DNA of 64,000 nt from Bacteroidaceae bacterium. GTDB taxonomy: Bacteria > Bacteroidota > Bacteroidia > Bacteroidales > Bacteroidaceae. Within the stretch, counting starts at the first letter, position 1, and each line of letters starts with the position of its first letter. The notes under the pieces were generated by a model. It saw only the letters and a list, made by a program, of their open reading frames with translations, was not told the DNA's origin and did not search any database. A program made the translations under genes and the position numbers. The DNA lies in the NCBI GenBank assembly GCA_030843315.1, contig JAUUPT010000014.1, positions 1 through 64,000 on the forward strand, written 5' to 3'. Positions 53,285 to 63,400 of this stretch are shown here, in pieces.

Positions 53285-55570
53285 ATGAAGCGAATCATTT
53301 CTTTATTCCTCTTTTCCTTCGCTCTGCTCACCGCCTCGCAGGCAGCAGAGAAGCATCCGGTGGACTATGTCAACCCGTTTATCGGCACTACCAACTTCGG
53401 CACCACCAATCCCGGCGCCGTCTGTCCCAACGGAATGATGTCCGTAGTACCCTTCAACGTGATGGGTTCGGAAGATAATAAATACGACAAAGACGCCCGC
53501 TGGTGGTCCACCCCCTACGAGTATCACAACTGCTTCTTCACGGGATATTCTCACGTCAACCTCAGTGGAGTAGGGTGCCCCGAACTGGGTTCTCTGCTAC
53601 TGATGCCTACTACGGGCGAGCTATCGGTGGACTATAAAGAGTATGGCAGCCATTACAAGGACGAGCAAGCCTCGCCCGGTTATTACACTAATTTCCTTAC
53701 CCGTTATAATGTGAAGACTGAAGTGACTGCCACGCCCCGCACGGGTGTGGCGCGCTTCACCTTTCCCGCCGGACAGAGCCATGTGCTGCTGAACTTGGGC
53801 GAAGGCCTGACCAATGAGTCGGGCGCCTTTCTCCGTCAGGTCAGCGACACCGAGTTCGAAGGTATGAAACTGCTCGGCACCTTCTGCTACAATCCGCAGG
53901 CGGTGTTCCCCATCTACTTCGTGATGCGCGTGGGTAAGCAGCCCACCGCCACCGGCTACTGGAAAAAGCAGCGCCCCATGACCGGTGTTGAGGCCGAATG
54001 GGATCACGACAACGGACGCTACAAACTCTACCCCGGCTACCGCAAAGAGATTGCCGGCGACGACATCGGCGCCTACCTCACCTTCGATACCCGCGAAGGC
54101 GAGCAGGTGGAAGTGCAGATCGGCGTCTCCTTCGTCAGCATCGAGAACGCCCGTCTCAACCTGGATGCCGAGCAGCGGGGCAAGGACTTCGCCCAAGTGC
54201 TCTCCGAAGCTCGCGCCCGCTGGAACGACGACCTCTCGCGCATTCTCGTGGAAGGTGGCACGGAAGAACAGCGTACTGTCTTCTACACCGCCCTCTACCA
54301 CACACTGATACACCCTAATGTGTTGCAGGACGTCAACGGTCAGTACCCCGCCATGGAAAGCAACGAGATCCGCACCACGCAGGGCGACCGCTATACCGTC
54401 TTTTCCCTGTGGGATACCTACCGCAATGTGCACCAACTGCTTACCCTCGTCTATCCCGAGCGCCAGTTGCAGATGGTCCGCTCCATGCTCGATATGTACC
54501 GCGAGCACGGCTGGCTCCCCAAGTGGGAACTCTACGGCCGCGAGACGCTGACGATGGAAGGCGACCCGTCCATCCCCGTCATTGTGGACACCTGGCTGAA
54601 GGGTCTCCGCGACTTCGACATCGAACTGGCTTACGAAGCCATGCGCAAGGGTGCCACCCTGCCCGGTGCCGAGAATCTTCTCCGTCCCGATAACGACGAC
54701 TACATGGCATTGGGCTACGTCCCCCTGCGCCAGCAGTACGACAACTCCGTGTCCCATGCCCTCGAATACTACATTGCCGACAATGCCCTCAGCCGCATAG
54801 CCGAAGCTCTCGGCAAGGAAGCCGAAGCGCAAGGCCGTAAAGATGATGCCCGTCGTTACCAAGCCGACGCCCGTCTTTTCCACAACCGTTCCCTCGGCTA
54901 CAAGCACTATTACAGCAAGGAGTTCGGCACCTTCCGCCCTATTCTCCCGAACGGTGAGTTCTATTCCCCCTTCAGCCCGATGGAAGGCGAGAACTTTGAA
55001 CCCAGCCCCGGCTTCCACGAAGGCAACTCCTGGAACTATACCTTCTACGTCCCTCACGACGTCCCCGGCCTCGCCCGCCTGATGGGTGGACGGAAACCGT
55101 TCATCGACAAACTGCAACGCGTCTTTGACGACGGCCTCTACGACCCCGCCAACGAGCCTGACATTGCCTACGCCCACCTCTTCTCCTACTTCCGGGGCGA
55201 AGAATGGCGCACGCAGAAAGAACTGCACCGCCTCCTCCGGCAGTACTTCCGCAATGCCCCCGACGGCCTCCCCGGCAACGACGACACCGGCACCATGTCC
55301 ACCTGGGCCATCTTCAACATGATGGGCTTCTATCCCGACTGTCCCGGCGAGCCTGCCTACACGCTCTCCACCCCGGTATTCGACAAAATCACCATCCGCC
55401 TCGACCCCGCGGTGTGGGGACGCGACAGCCTGGTGATAGAAACCGAACGTCCGACAGAGGAGTCTTTGTACATTCGGCAGATGGAGTTGGGTGGCAAGAA
55501 GCTCTCCCGCTACCGCATCAGCCACGAGGAACTGGTGAAAGCCGGAAAGCTGCGCTTCATCCTCCGATAA
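53285..55570 (+). CDS. GH92 alpha-mannosidase, divergent
   Basis: A 761-residue protein with a cleavable signal (LLTASQAAEK), no lipobox, so probably periplasmic. GH92 marks: YVNPFIGTTNFGTTNPGA, YSHVNLSGVGCPELG, VFSLWDTYRNVHQLL, Glu579 in FHEGNSWNYTF and Asp667 in GNDDTGTMSTWA. The loop is NEPDIAYAHLFSY, unlike the other three, pointing to another linkage or a substituted mannose. Its codons end almost always in C or G, a clear break from the genes at 37-46 kb, which suggests a separate origin. Confidence 0.92.
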   Translation: MKRIISLFLFSFALLTASQAAEKHPVDYVNPFIGTTNFGTTNPGAVCPNGMMSVVPFNVMGSEDNKYDKDARWWSTPYEYHNCFFTGYSHVNLSGVGCPELGSLLLMPTTGELSVDYKEYGSHYKDEQASPGYYTNFLTRYNVKTEVTATPRTGVARFTFPAGQSHVLLNLGEGLTNESGAFLRQVSDTEFEGMKLLGTFCYNPQAVFPIYFVMRVGKQPTATGYWKKQRPMTGVEAEWDHDNGRYKLYPGYRKEIAGDDIGAYLTFDTREGEQVEVQIGVSFVSIENARLNLDAEQRGKDFAQVLSEARARWNDDLSRILVEGGTEEQRTVFYTALYHTLIHPNVLQDVNGQYPAMESNEIRTTQGDRYTVFSLWDTYRNVHQLLTLVYPERQLQMVRSMLDMYREHGWLPKWELYGRETLTMEGDPSIPVIVDTWLKGLRDFDIELAYEAMRKGATLPGAENLLRPDNDDYMALGYVPLRQQYDNSVSHALEYYIADNALSRIAEALGKEAEAQGRKDDARRYQADARLFHNRSLGYKHYYSKEFGTFRPILPNGEFYSPFSPMEGENFEPSPGFHEGNSWNYTFYVPHDVPGLARLMGGRKPFIDKLQRVFDDGLYDPANEPDIAYAHLFSYFRGEEWRTQKELHRLLRQYFRNAPDGLPGNDDTGTMSTWAIFNMMGFYPDCPGEPAYTLSTPVFDKITIRLDPAVWGRDSLVIETERPTEESLYIRQMELGGKKLSRYRISHEELVKAGKLRFILR

Positions 55571-55574
55571 AGCA

Positions 55575-55606
55575 GGGGAGAACGCAAATTACGGATAATT
55601 CTCCCC
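55575..55606. terminator. Weak hairpin at the convergent PUL/mgtC junction
   Basis: GGGGAGAA (55575-55582) pairs with TTCTCCCC (55599-55606), 16-base loop, no clear T run. It is the only structure in the 36-base gap between convergent stops. Confidence 0.35.
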
Positions 55607-56290
55607 TCACGCCAGTTCCCACTTCACCGACAGCACCCCCTTCTCCAGCGTCAGGAAAGAAGCTATCTTCTCCATTGACTGGTCTTGCGTGGTAAAGCTC
55701 AGGATATCCACATCCACCAGCACCACCGAGGGGTCTGTCGTATCGGAGCTGCTGACAGACTTCAGCAGCAGCATGTCGTTATTGCCCAGATACTGCATGA
55801 ACAGCGTGCGGATATGATTTTCATCCTGCTCGCGGCAGAGAACGGTGAAGCGGTAATTGTACTCCTCGGATTCTATCTTGTTGATAGGTGCGCGCCTCCT
55901 TATTATATTGGCGAGGGGGCGCAACAGAATATGTACGCCGAGGATAAACGCCGTCCCGATGACCGGTTCAATCAGATAGCCCAGTCCGCAGAAGGCCCCT
56001 ATGGCGGCAGTGCACCACAGCGTTGCCGCCGTGTTGAGTCCGCGGATAGAGGCGCCGTCCTTGAGGATGACGCCTGCTCCGAGAAAACCTATTCCACTGA
56101 CGATGTAAGAAGCGATGCGGGCCTGCGCTTGTCCGCCTATCTCGCTTGCCATTACCATGAATATGGCTGCCCCGAGGGCTACCAGTGCATTTGTCCGCAG
56201 ACCGGCTGCACACTGCCTCCACTGCCTCTCCATGCCGATAAGGGCTCCGAGGAAGAGGGCAATTGCTATTTTAGATACAAATACAGTCAT
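55607..56290 (-). CDS. MgtC/SapB-family membrane protein
   Basis: A 227-residue protein. The N-terminal five-helix MgtC domain (about 1-125) has ALIGMERQWRQCAAGLRTNALVALGAA, GIGFLGAGVILKDGASIRGLNTAATLW and GLGYLIEPVIG. A C-terminal cytoplasmic ACT-like domain follows (about 140-225). MgtC proteins are linked to growth in low Mg and to control of ATP synthase or Mg-transporter activity in other bacteria. It lies 18 bases after mgtA in the same orientation. Confidence 0.92.
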   Translation of the reverse strand: MTVFVSKIAIALFLGALIGMERQWRQCAAGLRTNALVALGAAIFMVMASEIGGQAQARIASYIVSGIGFLGAGVILKDGASIRGLNTAATLWCTAAIGAFCGLGYLIEPVIGTAFILGVHILLRPLANIIRRRAPINKIESEEYNYRFTVLCREQDENHIRTLFMQYLGNNDMLLLKSVSSSDTTDPSVVLVDVDILSFTTQDQSMEKIASFLTLEKGVLSVKWELA

Positions 56291-56308
56291 CTTTTCTCTC
56301 TTTAATAA

Positions 56309-58963
56309 TTATAACCACCTGTGGAACTTGCGCAGGTACCAGTTCTTGACGAGCTGCGTCAGCACGCAGTAGCACAAGAGTATCCCCGCCAGCCACAGGA
56401 AATACCTTCCCGGTAGCGGAACGAACCCTACCGATGCTCCGAGCGGAGTAAACGGCAAAAGAATCCCTACCGCCATAATGCCGAACGTCGTCAGCATCAC
56501 CGGCAACGAAGCCCGGCTCTGTAGGAACGGTATCTTGCGTGTGCGTATCATGTGCACAATCAGCGTCTGCGACAGCAACCCTTCGATGAACCAGCCCGAC
56601 TGGAAGAGCGACTGCATCTCGGGCGCGGTGCAGCGGAACACATACCACATCACCAGGAACGTGGCGATGTCGAAGATGGAACTGATGGGCCCTATGCGTA
56701 TCATGAACCGTTTCAAGTCCGACGCGTCCCACTTGCGCGGCTTCAGCAGGTACTCGCGGTCTACGTCGTCGAAGGGAATCGTCACCTGCGACACGTCGTA
56801 CAGCAGGTTCTGTATCAGCAGATGGATGGGCAGCATCGGCAGGAAGGGCAGGAAAGCACTTGCCGCCAGCACGCTGAACATATTTCCGAAGTTGGAGCTC
56901 GCCGTCATCTTGATGTACTTGGTGATGTTGCCGAATATCTTGCGTCCTTCAATCACACCCTTCTCCAGCACCATCAGGTCCTTCTCCAGAAGGATGATGT
57001 CTGCCGATTCCTTGGCGATGTCCACCGCCGTATCTACCGATATGCCTATATCCGCCTGTCGCAGTGCCCCAGCATCGTTGATGCCGTCGCCCAGGAAGCC
57101 CACGGTGTGATCCATGGATTGCAGCACGGTGATGAGGCGCGTCTTTTGCAGCGGGGTGAGCTTGGCAAAGACACTGGTGCGCATCACTTCCTCTGCCAGT
57201 TCTTCGGTGCTCATCTCTTCTATCCGGCTGCCGAGCAGGATGTGGCTGGTATCCACACCCACCTGGCGGCAGATGTTCTGCGTGATCTGCGCGTTGTCGC
57301 CCGAGAGCACCTTCACCTGCACACCGTGCTCGTTCAGCGCCTTGATGGCGATGGATGCCGAGGGCTTGGGCGGGTCGAGGAAGGCGAGGTAACCTATCAT
57401 CACCATCTCGGACTCGTCTTCGATGCCGAAGGAGTGGGATTTCTCAATCCAGCTGCGGTGGGCTACGCCCAGTACGCGCATGCCTTCCCGGTTCAGGTTG
57501 TCGCCCACCTGGAGCAGGCGCTTCCGCACTTCGTCGGTGATGGGGACGACGCGGCCCTGCATCTCGGTGTGGCTACAGATGGCGAGAATCTCCTCGATGG
57601 CGCCTTTAGTGATAATCTGCCGCTTCCCGGCGGTGTCTTCTACCACCACCGACATGCGGCGGCGGTTGAAGTCGAACGGTATCTCGTCCACCTTCGTGTA
57701 GCGCTTCTCCAGCTCCTCAAAGTCCAGTTCCCGGCAGTGGGAGAGGATGGCTTTGTCCATCAGGTTCTTCAGCCCCGTCTGAAAGAAGCTGTTGAAGTAG
57801 GCATGGCGCAGCACGCGCTGGCTGTCGCGGCCGTCCACGTCGAGGTAGCGTTCGAGCACAATCTTGTCCTGCGTCAGTGTGCCCGTCTTGTCGGTGCAGA
57901 GGATGTTCATGGCGCCGAAGTTCTGGATGGCGTTCAGGTTCTTGACGATGGTTTTGCTCTTTGCCATCTTCACGGCGCCTTTGGCAAGGTTGGACGTCAC
58001 GATCATGGGCAGCATTTCCGGCGTCAAGCCCACTGCCACGGAGATGGCGAAGAGGAAGGCTTCGAACCAGTCGCCTTTGGTCAGTCCGTTTATCAGGAAG
58101 ACGAAAGGAACCATCACCAGCATGAAGCGGATGAGCAGCAGGCTGACGTTGTTGATTCCGCGGTCGAAGCTGGTCTGCGCCCGTTTGCCTACCAGGTTTT
58201 TGGCCACCGAGCCCAGGTAGGTATAGGTGCCGGTGGTGATGACTACCGCCCGTGCCGAACCGCTTATCACGTTAGAGCCCATGAAGCAGATATTGTTCAG
58301 GTCGATGACGCTGCCCGTGGCATGGGCCTGTGGCATGAGTTGGGGCGTCTTTTCCACCGCTTCCGATTCTCCGGTAAGTGAGGACTGGCTGACGAACAAG
58401 TCTTTCGCTTCCACGATCCGGACGTCGGCCGGAATCATATCTCCTGCCGAGAGAAAGATGACATCGCCCGGCACAAGGTCCGCCATATTGATGTCGACAA
58501 AGGACTCCATGCCCTTGCGGAACACGGAAGCCTTGTTGTTCACCATCTTCTTCAGCGCCTGGCTGGCCTTGTTCGATTTCCATTCTTGCTGGAAACGGAT
58601 CAGTCCGCTCAGCGTCACCATGATGGAGATGATAATTACCGTCATCCACTCCCGGTCTTCGGGTGCTGCCAGCAGCACGTCCATAAAGATGGAGACGAGG
58701 GCAAGGAACATCAGTATTCCGATGAAGGGATTGATAAAAGCCTTAATCAGCAGTACGAACCACTGGTTGTGCTGCTCGCTCACAATCTCGTTCACTCCGT
58801 ATTCCTTTCTCTTTTCCAGTGCTTCCGCCTCATACAAACCCTCGCGACGGGTGCCCAGGTCATCGTAAACCTGCTGGGGGGCGCGGCGGGCGGCGAGGAA
58901 CAACTTCTCGCCATTGAAGGCGTACTTCCCCGCATCACGTTTTTTCATTCTGAATAACTTCAT
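56309..58963 (-). CDS. mgtA: Magnesium-translocating P-type ATPase
   Basis: An 884-residue P-type ATPase of the P3B group. Actuator motif SLTGES, phosphorylation site DKTGTLTQ, hinge GDGINDAGALRQADIG, and the Mg-type transmembrane segments (LLIQNLLYDVSQVTIPFDDVD) are clear. It imports Mg into the cytoplasm in MgtA/MgtB-type systems. The ATG shares bases with the stop of the small upstream ORF (ATGA), and its ribosome-binding site (AAAGGAGAAC) lies inside that ORF, so translation is probably coupled. Confidence 0.94.
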   Translation of the reverse strand: MKLFRMKKRDAGKYAFNGEKLFLAARRAPQQVYDDLGTRREGLYEAEALEKRKEYGVNEIVSEQHNQWFVLLIKAFINPFIGILMFLALVSIFMDVLLAAPEDREWMTVIIISIMVTLSGLIRFQQEWKSNKASQALKKMVNNKASVFRKGMESFVDINMADLVPGDVIFLSAGDMIPADVRIVEAKDLFVSQSSLTGESEAVEKTPQLMPQAHATGSVIDLNNICFMGSNVISGSARAVVITTGTYTYLGSVAKNLVGKRAQTSFDRGINNVSLLLIRFMLVMVPFVFLINGLTKGDWFEAFLFAISVAVGLTPEMLPMIVTSNLAKGAVKMAKSKTIVKNLNAIQNFGAMNILCTDKTGTLTQDKIVLERYLDVDGRDSQRVLRHAYFNSFFQTGLKNLMDKAILSHCRELDFEELEKRYTKVDEIPFDFNRRRMSVVVEDTAGKRQIITKGAIEEILAICSHTEMQGRVVPITDEVRKRLLQVGDNLNREGMRVLGVAHRSWIEKSHSFGIEDESEMVMIGYLAFLDPPKPSASIAIKALNEHGVQVKVLSGDNAQITQNICRQVGVDTSHILLGSRIEEMSTEELAEEVMRTSVFAKLTPLQKTRLITVLQSMDHTVGFLGDGINDAGALRQADIGISVDTAVDIAKESADIILLEKDLMVLEKGVIEGRKIFGNITKYIKMTASSNFGNMFSVLAASAFLPFLPMLPIHLLIQNLLYDVSQVTIPFDDVDREYLLKPRKWDASDLKRFMIRIGPISSIFDIATFLVMWYVFRCTAPEMQSLFQSGWFIEGLLSQTLIVHMIRTRKIPFLQSRASLPVMLTTFGIMAVGILLPFTPLGASVGFVPLPGRYFLWLAGILLCYCVLTQLVKNWYLRKFHRWL

Positions 58964-59100
58964 GGTTCTTGTTCTCCTTTCGTCTTTTTCTTCTTTCTCC
59001 TGTTCTCTTTTCTTCTTCTGCTATGCTCCTTCTTGTCCAGATATGATATCCAGAGGAAGGCAATGACGAGGTAAAGTATGAGTGGAGCCATCATTCTCAT
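58960..59100 (-). CDS. 46-residue membrane peptide upstream of mgtA
   Basis: A short ORF starting MRMMAPLILYLVIAFLWISYL, i.e. one hydrophobic helix (about 5-20) followed by a very basic tail of about 25 residues rich in Lys and Arg, predicted to stay in the cytoplasm. It begins 7 bases after the TolC-like gene and its TGA overlaps the mgtA ATG. Such position and shape recall small regulators of Mg transporters (MgtR, MgtS) or leader peptides such as MgtL, but there is no sequence likeness I recognise. Alternative starts: 59094 and 59091. Confidence 0.7.
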   Translation of the reverse strand: MRMMAPLILYLVIAFLWISYLDKKEHSRRRKENRRKKKKTKGEQEP

Positions 59101-59107
59101 TATTAGT

Positions 59108-60358
59108 TTAAAATTTAACATCCCATATCCCGCAGGCCTTTTCCAGTTCTACCAATGCGGAGGCATATCCTTTCATGGTTTCGAGGTATTGCTGGCGCAC
59201 GTCGTTGTGGGTGCGTTGGGCTATCAGAACATCGAGGATGCTCGATTCGCCGCGGCGATACCGGTAGACCATCCCGTCGAGCACCTTCTGAGATTCTTCG
59301 AGCATTCCGCTCTTGTACTGGTTTACTTTCTTCTTCTCGGCTTCGAAGCTGTACCAGGCCTGACTGATTTCGGTCTGCACCTGCAGGGTCATGTCTTTCT
59401 TCCGGATGCCCGATTGCTCGATGCGGAGCTTGGCGGCCCGGATGGCTCCTTTATTGGTGTTGGAGAAGCTCAGTGGGATGCTGACTCCGCCGGTCACCGA
59501 ACGGGAAGGAGGAAGGAAACCGTTCCAATCCCTTTCGTACGATACGGACAGGCCGATGTCGGGACGCCGTTCGGCACGAGTCAGCCGGTACTCGTTGGTG
59601 CTTACCTCGATGCCTTTCTCGGAGGCACGAAGGTCGATGCGGTTCTCAAGTCCGGCTTTCACCAGGTCGGCAAGGTAGAAGTCGCGGTCCAGACTGTCCC
59701 AAGTGCCTACGGGCAGGTGGAGCGTGTCGGCGGTGAGTCCCATATATTGGTTGAGTACGGCAAGTGCCGACTTGTAGGCTGCTTGCTGCTCGTAGACGTC
59801 GTTGAGCAAGGCCGATGTTTCGAGGCGGGATTGCCGCAGGTCGTTCTCGGTAATCTCTCCCGATGCATAGCGCAGGCTGTCCGAGGTGCTGAGCTGCCGC
59901 ATATATTGGTAGGAGTCCAGCTTCACACCGAGCAATTCCCGTTGCAGGATGGCTTCGAGGAAGAGGTCGGCGGATTCGGCTCTCAGCTCCTGGAAGTAGG
60001 CTTCGAGAGACAGCCGTTCGTATTCTGCCATGCTGCGTGCCAGCTTTACGCGGGCGCCGCGCTTATTGCCCAGCTCCAGCCGGTAGCCCAGTCCCAGGGA
60101 GAAGGTTTCGCTGGCGGCCTGGAACTCCAGTTCCGGGTCGGGGAGCACCTTTTGGGCAACGACTTCGGCTTCGGCAATGTCGATGTTCATCCGTTCGGCC
60201 AGGTAGCTGAGGTTGCTCCGGCCCACACGCGCCAGGTATTCCCGGAAAGTAAGCTCCTGTGCCGGAATGCTCGCGGCGTTTTGGGCAGGAGCCTGGCTGC
60301 ACACAACAAATAATAGTAGGGGCATAGCAAGGAGGCTATATCGTTTCATTTTCTTCAT
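59108..60358 (-). CDS. TolC-family outer-membrane efflux protein (CusC-like)
   Basis: A 416-residue protein with a signal peptide (LLLFVVCSQAPAQN; a Cys about 20 gives a possible lipobox). Two repeats of the outer-membrane efflux domain with long alpha-helical stretches (about 70-200 and 280-410) form the TolC-like channel; LGYRLELGNKRGARVKLA and VSIPLSFSNTNKGAIRAAKLR are typical. It is the channel of the RND system encoded just upstream. Confidence 0.92.
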   Translation of the reverse strand: MKKMKRYSLLAMPLLLFVVCSQAPAQNAASIPAQELTFREYLARVGRSNLSYLAERMNIDIAEAEVVAQKVLPDPELEFQAASETFSLGLGYRLELGNKRGARVKLARSMAEYERLSLEAYFQELRAESADLFLEAILQRELLGVKLDSYQYMRQLSTSDSLRYASGEITENDLRQSRLETSALLNDVYEQQAAYKSALAVLNQYMGLTADTLHLPVGTWDSLDRDFYLADLVKAGLENRIDLRASEKGIEVSTNEYRLTRAERRPDIGLSVSYERDWNGFLPPSRSVTGGVSIPLSFSNTNKGAIRAAKLRIEQSGIRKKDMTLQVQTEISQAWYSFEAEKKKVNQYKSGMLEESQKVLDGMVYRYRRGESSILDVLIAQRTHNDVRQQYLETMKGYASALVELEKACGIWDVKF

Positions 60359-60383
60359 AACAGTTGTTTCTTTAGTTTAAATT

Positions 60384-60467
60384 CGTTCGGTTTGCCCCAA
60401 CGCGCGGCGGCGGACCTTACCGAACGCTCGGTTTGCCCCAACGCGCGGCGGCGGACCCTACCGAACG
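60384..60467. repeat. Tandem 41-bp GC-rich repeat at the cusA-tolC junction
   Basis: Two direct copies (60384-60424 and 60425-60465) differ at two positions; a partial third copy starts at 60466. Each copy is bounded by inverted CGTTCGGT and ACCGAACG, giving potential hairpins. The end of the pump gene, including its last three codons and stop, is formed by copy 2. The sequence is much more GC-rich than the flanks. Confidence 0.88.
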
Positions 60468-63400
60468 TTCCTTTCATTTCTTTTCTCTATCAGATAATAG
60501 AACGTTGGCAGCACAAACATCGAGATGAGCGTGGAGAACATCAGCCCGTAAACAATGACCGTGGCGAGCGGCCGCTGTACGTCGCTGCCTATCCCCGTTG
60601 CCAATGATGCCGGCAGCAATCCGATGATAGTTGTGATGGACGTCATCAGGATGGGGCGGAAGCGGTGGCGTGCTCCCTCGGCAACAGCTTGATATAACTG
60701 CATGCCCTCGCGCCGCAACCCGTTGATGTGCGACACCATGATAATCCCGTTCTGTATCGACAGCCCGAACATCGCAATGAATCCCACGGCGGACGATACG
60801 TTCAGCGTCATCCCCCGCACGTTCAGCGCCAGCATACCGCCGAAGAGCGCCAGCGGAACGATGCACAGCACCAATGCCGCTTGGCGGAACTTGCCGAACG
60901 TGCTGTAGAGGAGGATAAACATCAGCATCAGCGTCAGCGGGATAATCACCGCCAGTCGGGAGTAAGCGCGGTGCTGGTTCTCGAACTGTCCGCCCCACTT
61001 GATGGTGTACTTGTCTTTGTCGTACTTCACCCGCCCGTCTATCGTGCTCTGCGCCTCCTTCAGGAACGAAGCCAGGTCGCGTCCGCGCAGGTTCAGTTTC
61101 ACCGTCAGATGGCGGCGGTTCATCTCGCGGGTGATGGTGCTCTCTCCCGTGCTCAGCTTCACTTCCGCTACTTGCGACAGCGGAATCTTGGCGCCTGTTG
61201 CCGAGGTCAGCATCAGCCCGGCAATCTTTTCGGGCGTATCGCGCGCCTCTTCCCGGTACTTGCAGGTGATGTCGTACTGGCGGTCGCCCTGGTAGAGCTG
61301 CGCCACTGCCTTTCCGCCGATGGCTACTTCTATCAAGTCCGAAACATCCGATACGTTCAGCCCGTAGCGGGCGATGGCGTCGCGGTCCATCAGTATCTGC
61401 AACTGGGGCAGGGGCGGCTCCTGGTCTATGTCGAGGTCTACGGCGCCCGGCACTTCGGCCAGCACGTCCAGCACTTCTTCGGCAATGCGACGGGTTTCGC
61501 GCGGCTCGTTTCCATACACCTTCACCACCAGTTCGCTATGTGCTCCGGCTATCTTATCCATCACTCCGTCAATCATCGGCTGGCTGAAGCCTACGCGGAA
61601 GCCGGGCAACGTCTCGTATTCGGCGGCGAGTTCCTCTATCAAGTCCTCCTTCGTCTTTCCCTTCGGCCACTGGTCGTAGGGCTTGATGCCGACGGACACC
61701 TCGAAGTGCGACGGGGTGAACGGGTCGGTTCCGTCGTCGTTCCGCCCTGCCTGCACGGCGATGTAGGTCACTTCGGGGTACTTCATCGTGCGTGCCCGCA
61801 GCGTGTCGGACATCTCCCTCGACTTCTCCACCGACAGGCCCGGCGGCAGGTTCACCTGCAACCAGATGGAACCTTCGTCCAGCGTGGGCAGGAAGTCTTT
61901 TCCCACGGTGATGCTCAGCACGATTCCGGCTACCAGTATCACCGCCACGGGGGCAATGATGCGGCGGGGATGGCTGAGTATCTTCTCCACAGCAGCGGCG
62001 TACCCGTCCCTCAACTTCTCCAGCCATCGGTTCTTATAGATCTTGCGCGGCTTGCGATAGATGGCGTAGGCAATGCCTGGTATCAGCAGCAGTGCCACCA
62101 GCAACGCCCCAATCATGGCATAACTCATGGTGAACGCCATCGGGGTAAACAACTTGCGCTCCACCCGCTCGAAGGCAAACAGCGGCAGATAGGCGGTGAT
62201 GATGATGATGGTAGAGAACAGAATCGGTTTCCCCACTTCGCGGGCACGCTGTGCGATGCTCTTTTCTTCGATGTATTCGCCTTGATGGTCTTCACGCTTC
62301 TTCAGTATGGTTTCCATCATCACGATGGCTCCGTCCACAATGATGCCGAAGTCGATGGCTCCCAGCGACAACAGGTTGGCGGGGATATCGGTCAGCTTCA
62401 TCAGGATGAAGGCAATGAGCAGGGCGATGGGGATGGTGACCGATACCAGCAGCGCCCCGCGCCAGTTGCCGAGGAACAGAATCAGTACCAGAACGACCAG
62501 CGCCATGCCCATCATCAGCGTATGCGACACGGTGCTCAGCGTGGTGTTCACCAGGCTGGTGCGGTCCAGGAACACGTGTATCCGGGCTCCTTCGGGCAAG
62601 ATGCTGCTGTTCAGTTCGTCCACTGCGGCATGTATGCCGTCCAGCACTTCCGACGGGTTTTCGTGTTTCAGCAGCAGCACGATGCCTTCGAGGCTTTCGG
62701 AGTACTGACGTGTGCGGTCGCTGTAGCCAAAGACGCCTTTCCGTTCCAGGTTGCCGTACTTCAGCGTGCCCAGGTCGTTCAGGAAGATGGGCACGCCGCC
62801 TTCGGAGCTTACTACAATCTTGCCCAGGTCGTCCAGTCCTTCTATCAGTCCGATGCCGCGTACTACGTAGCCCAGGTCGCCGCGGTTCAGCACGCTTCCG
62901 CCTACGTTGGCGTTGTTGTTCTCGATCGCTTCTATCACCTGGGCGAGCGACAGGTCGTATTGCTCCAGTTTTCGCGGGTCTACTTCCACCTGGAACTGGG
63001 TGGTGATGCCGCCGAAATTGGTTACATCCGCCACGCCCGATACTTCCTTGATGCGGGGAATCACTACCCAGTTCTGCAAGTCGGTCAGTTCGCGCAGCGA
63101 GTGCTTGTCGCTCTCTATCAGGTAGCGGTAAACTTCGCCGATGGGCGACGTCAGAGGGTCCAGCCCCGGCACGGCGTCGTAGGGAAGTTCTACTTCGTTC
63201 AGCCTTTCCTGTACTCGCTGGCGGCTCCAGTAGTCCTCGGTTCCGTCTCGGAAGACGATGGTTATCATGGATAGCCCGAAGGTGCTCTTGCTGCGCATCA
63301 CGTGCATGCCGGGCAGTCCGTTGATGGCGCGTTCCAGTGGAATGGTGATCTGTTGTTCCACTTCTTCGGCTGCCAGTCCGGGAACCTGGGTCACTACCTG

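Noticed and set aside
53621..55525. 634-residue open frame antisense to the last GH92
   Set aside because: Explained by the high GC3 of the GH92 gene; no start signal or family pattern.
56552..58381. 609-residue open frame antisense to mgtA
   Set aside because: Shadow of the P-type ATPase gene, low-complexity His/Val/Gln composition.
60728..63274. 848-residue open frame antisense to the RND pump gene
   Set aside because: His/Gln-rich nonsense composition; the opposite strand encodes a complete pump with all motifs.
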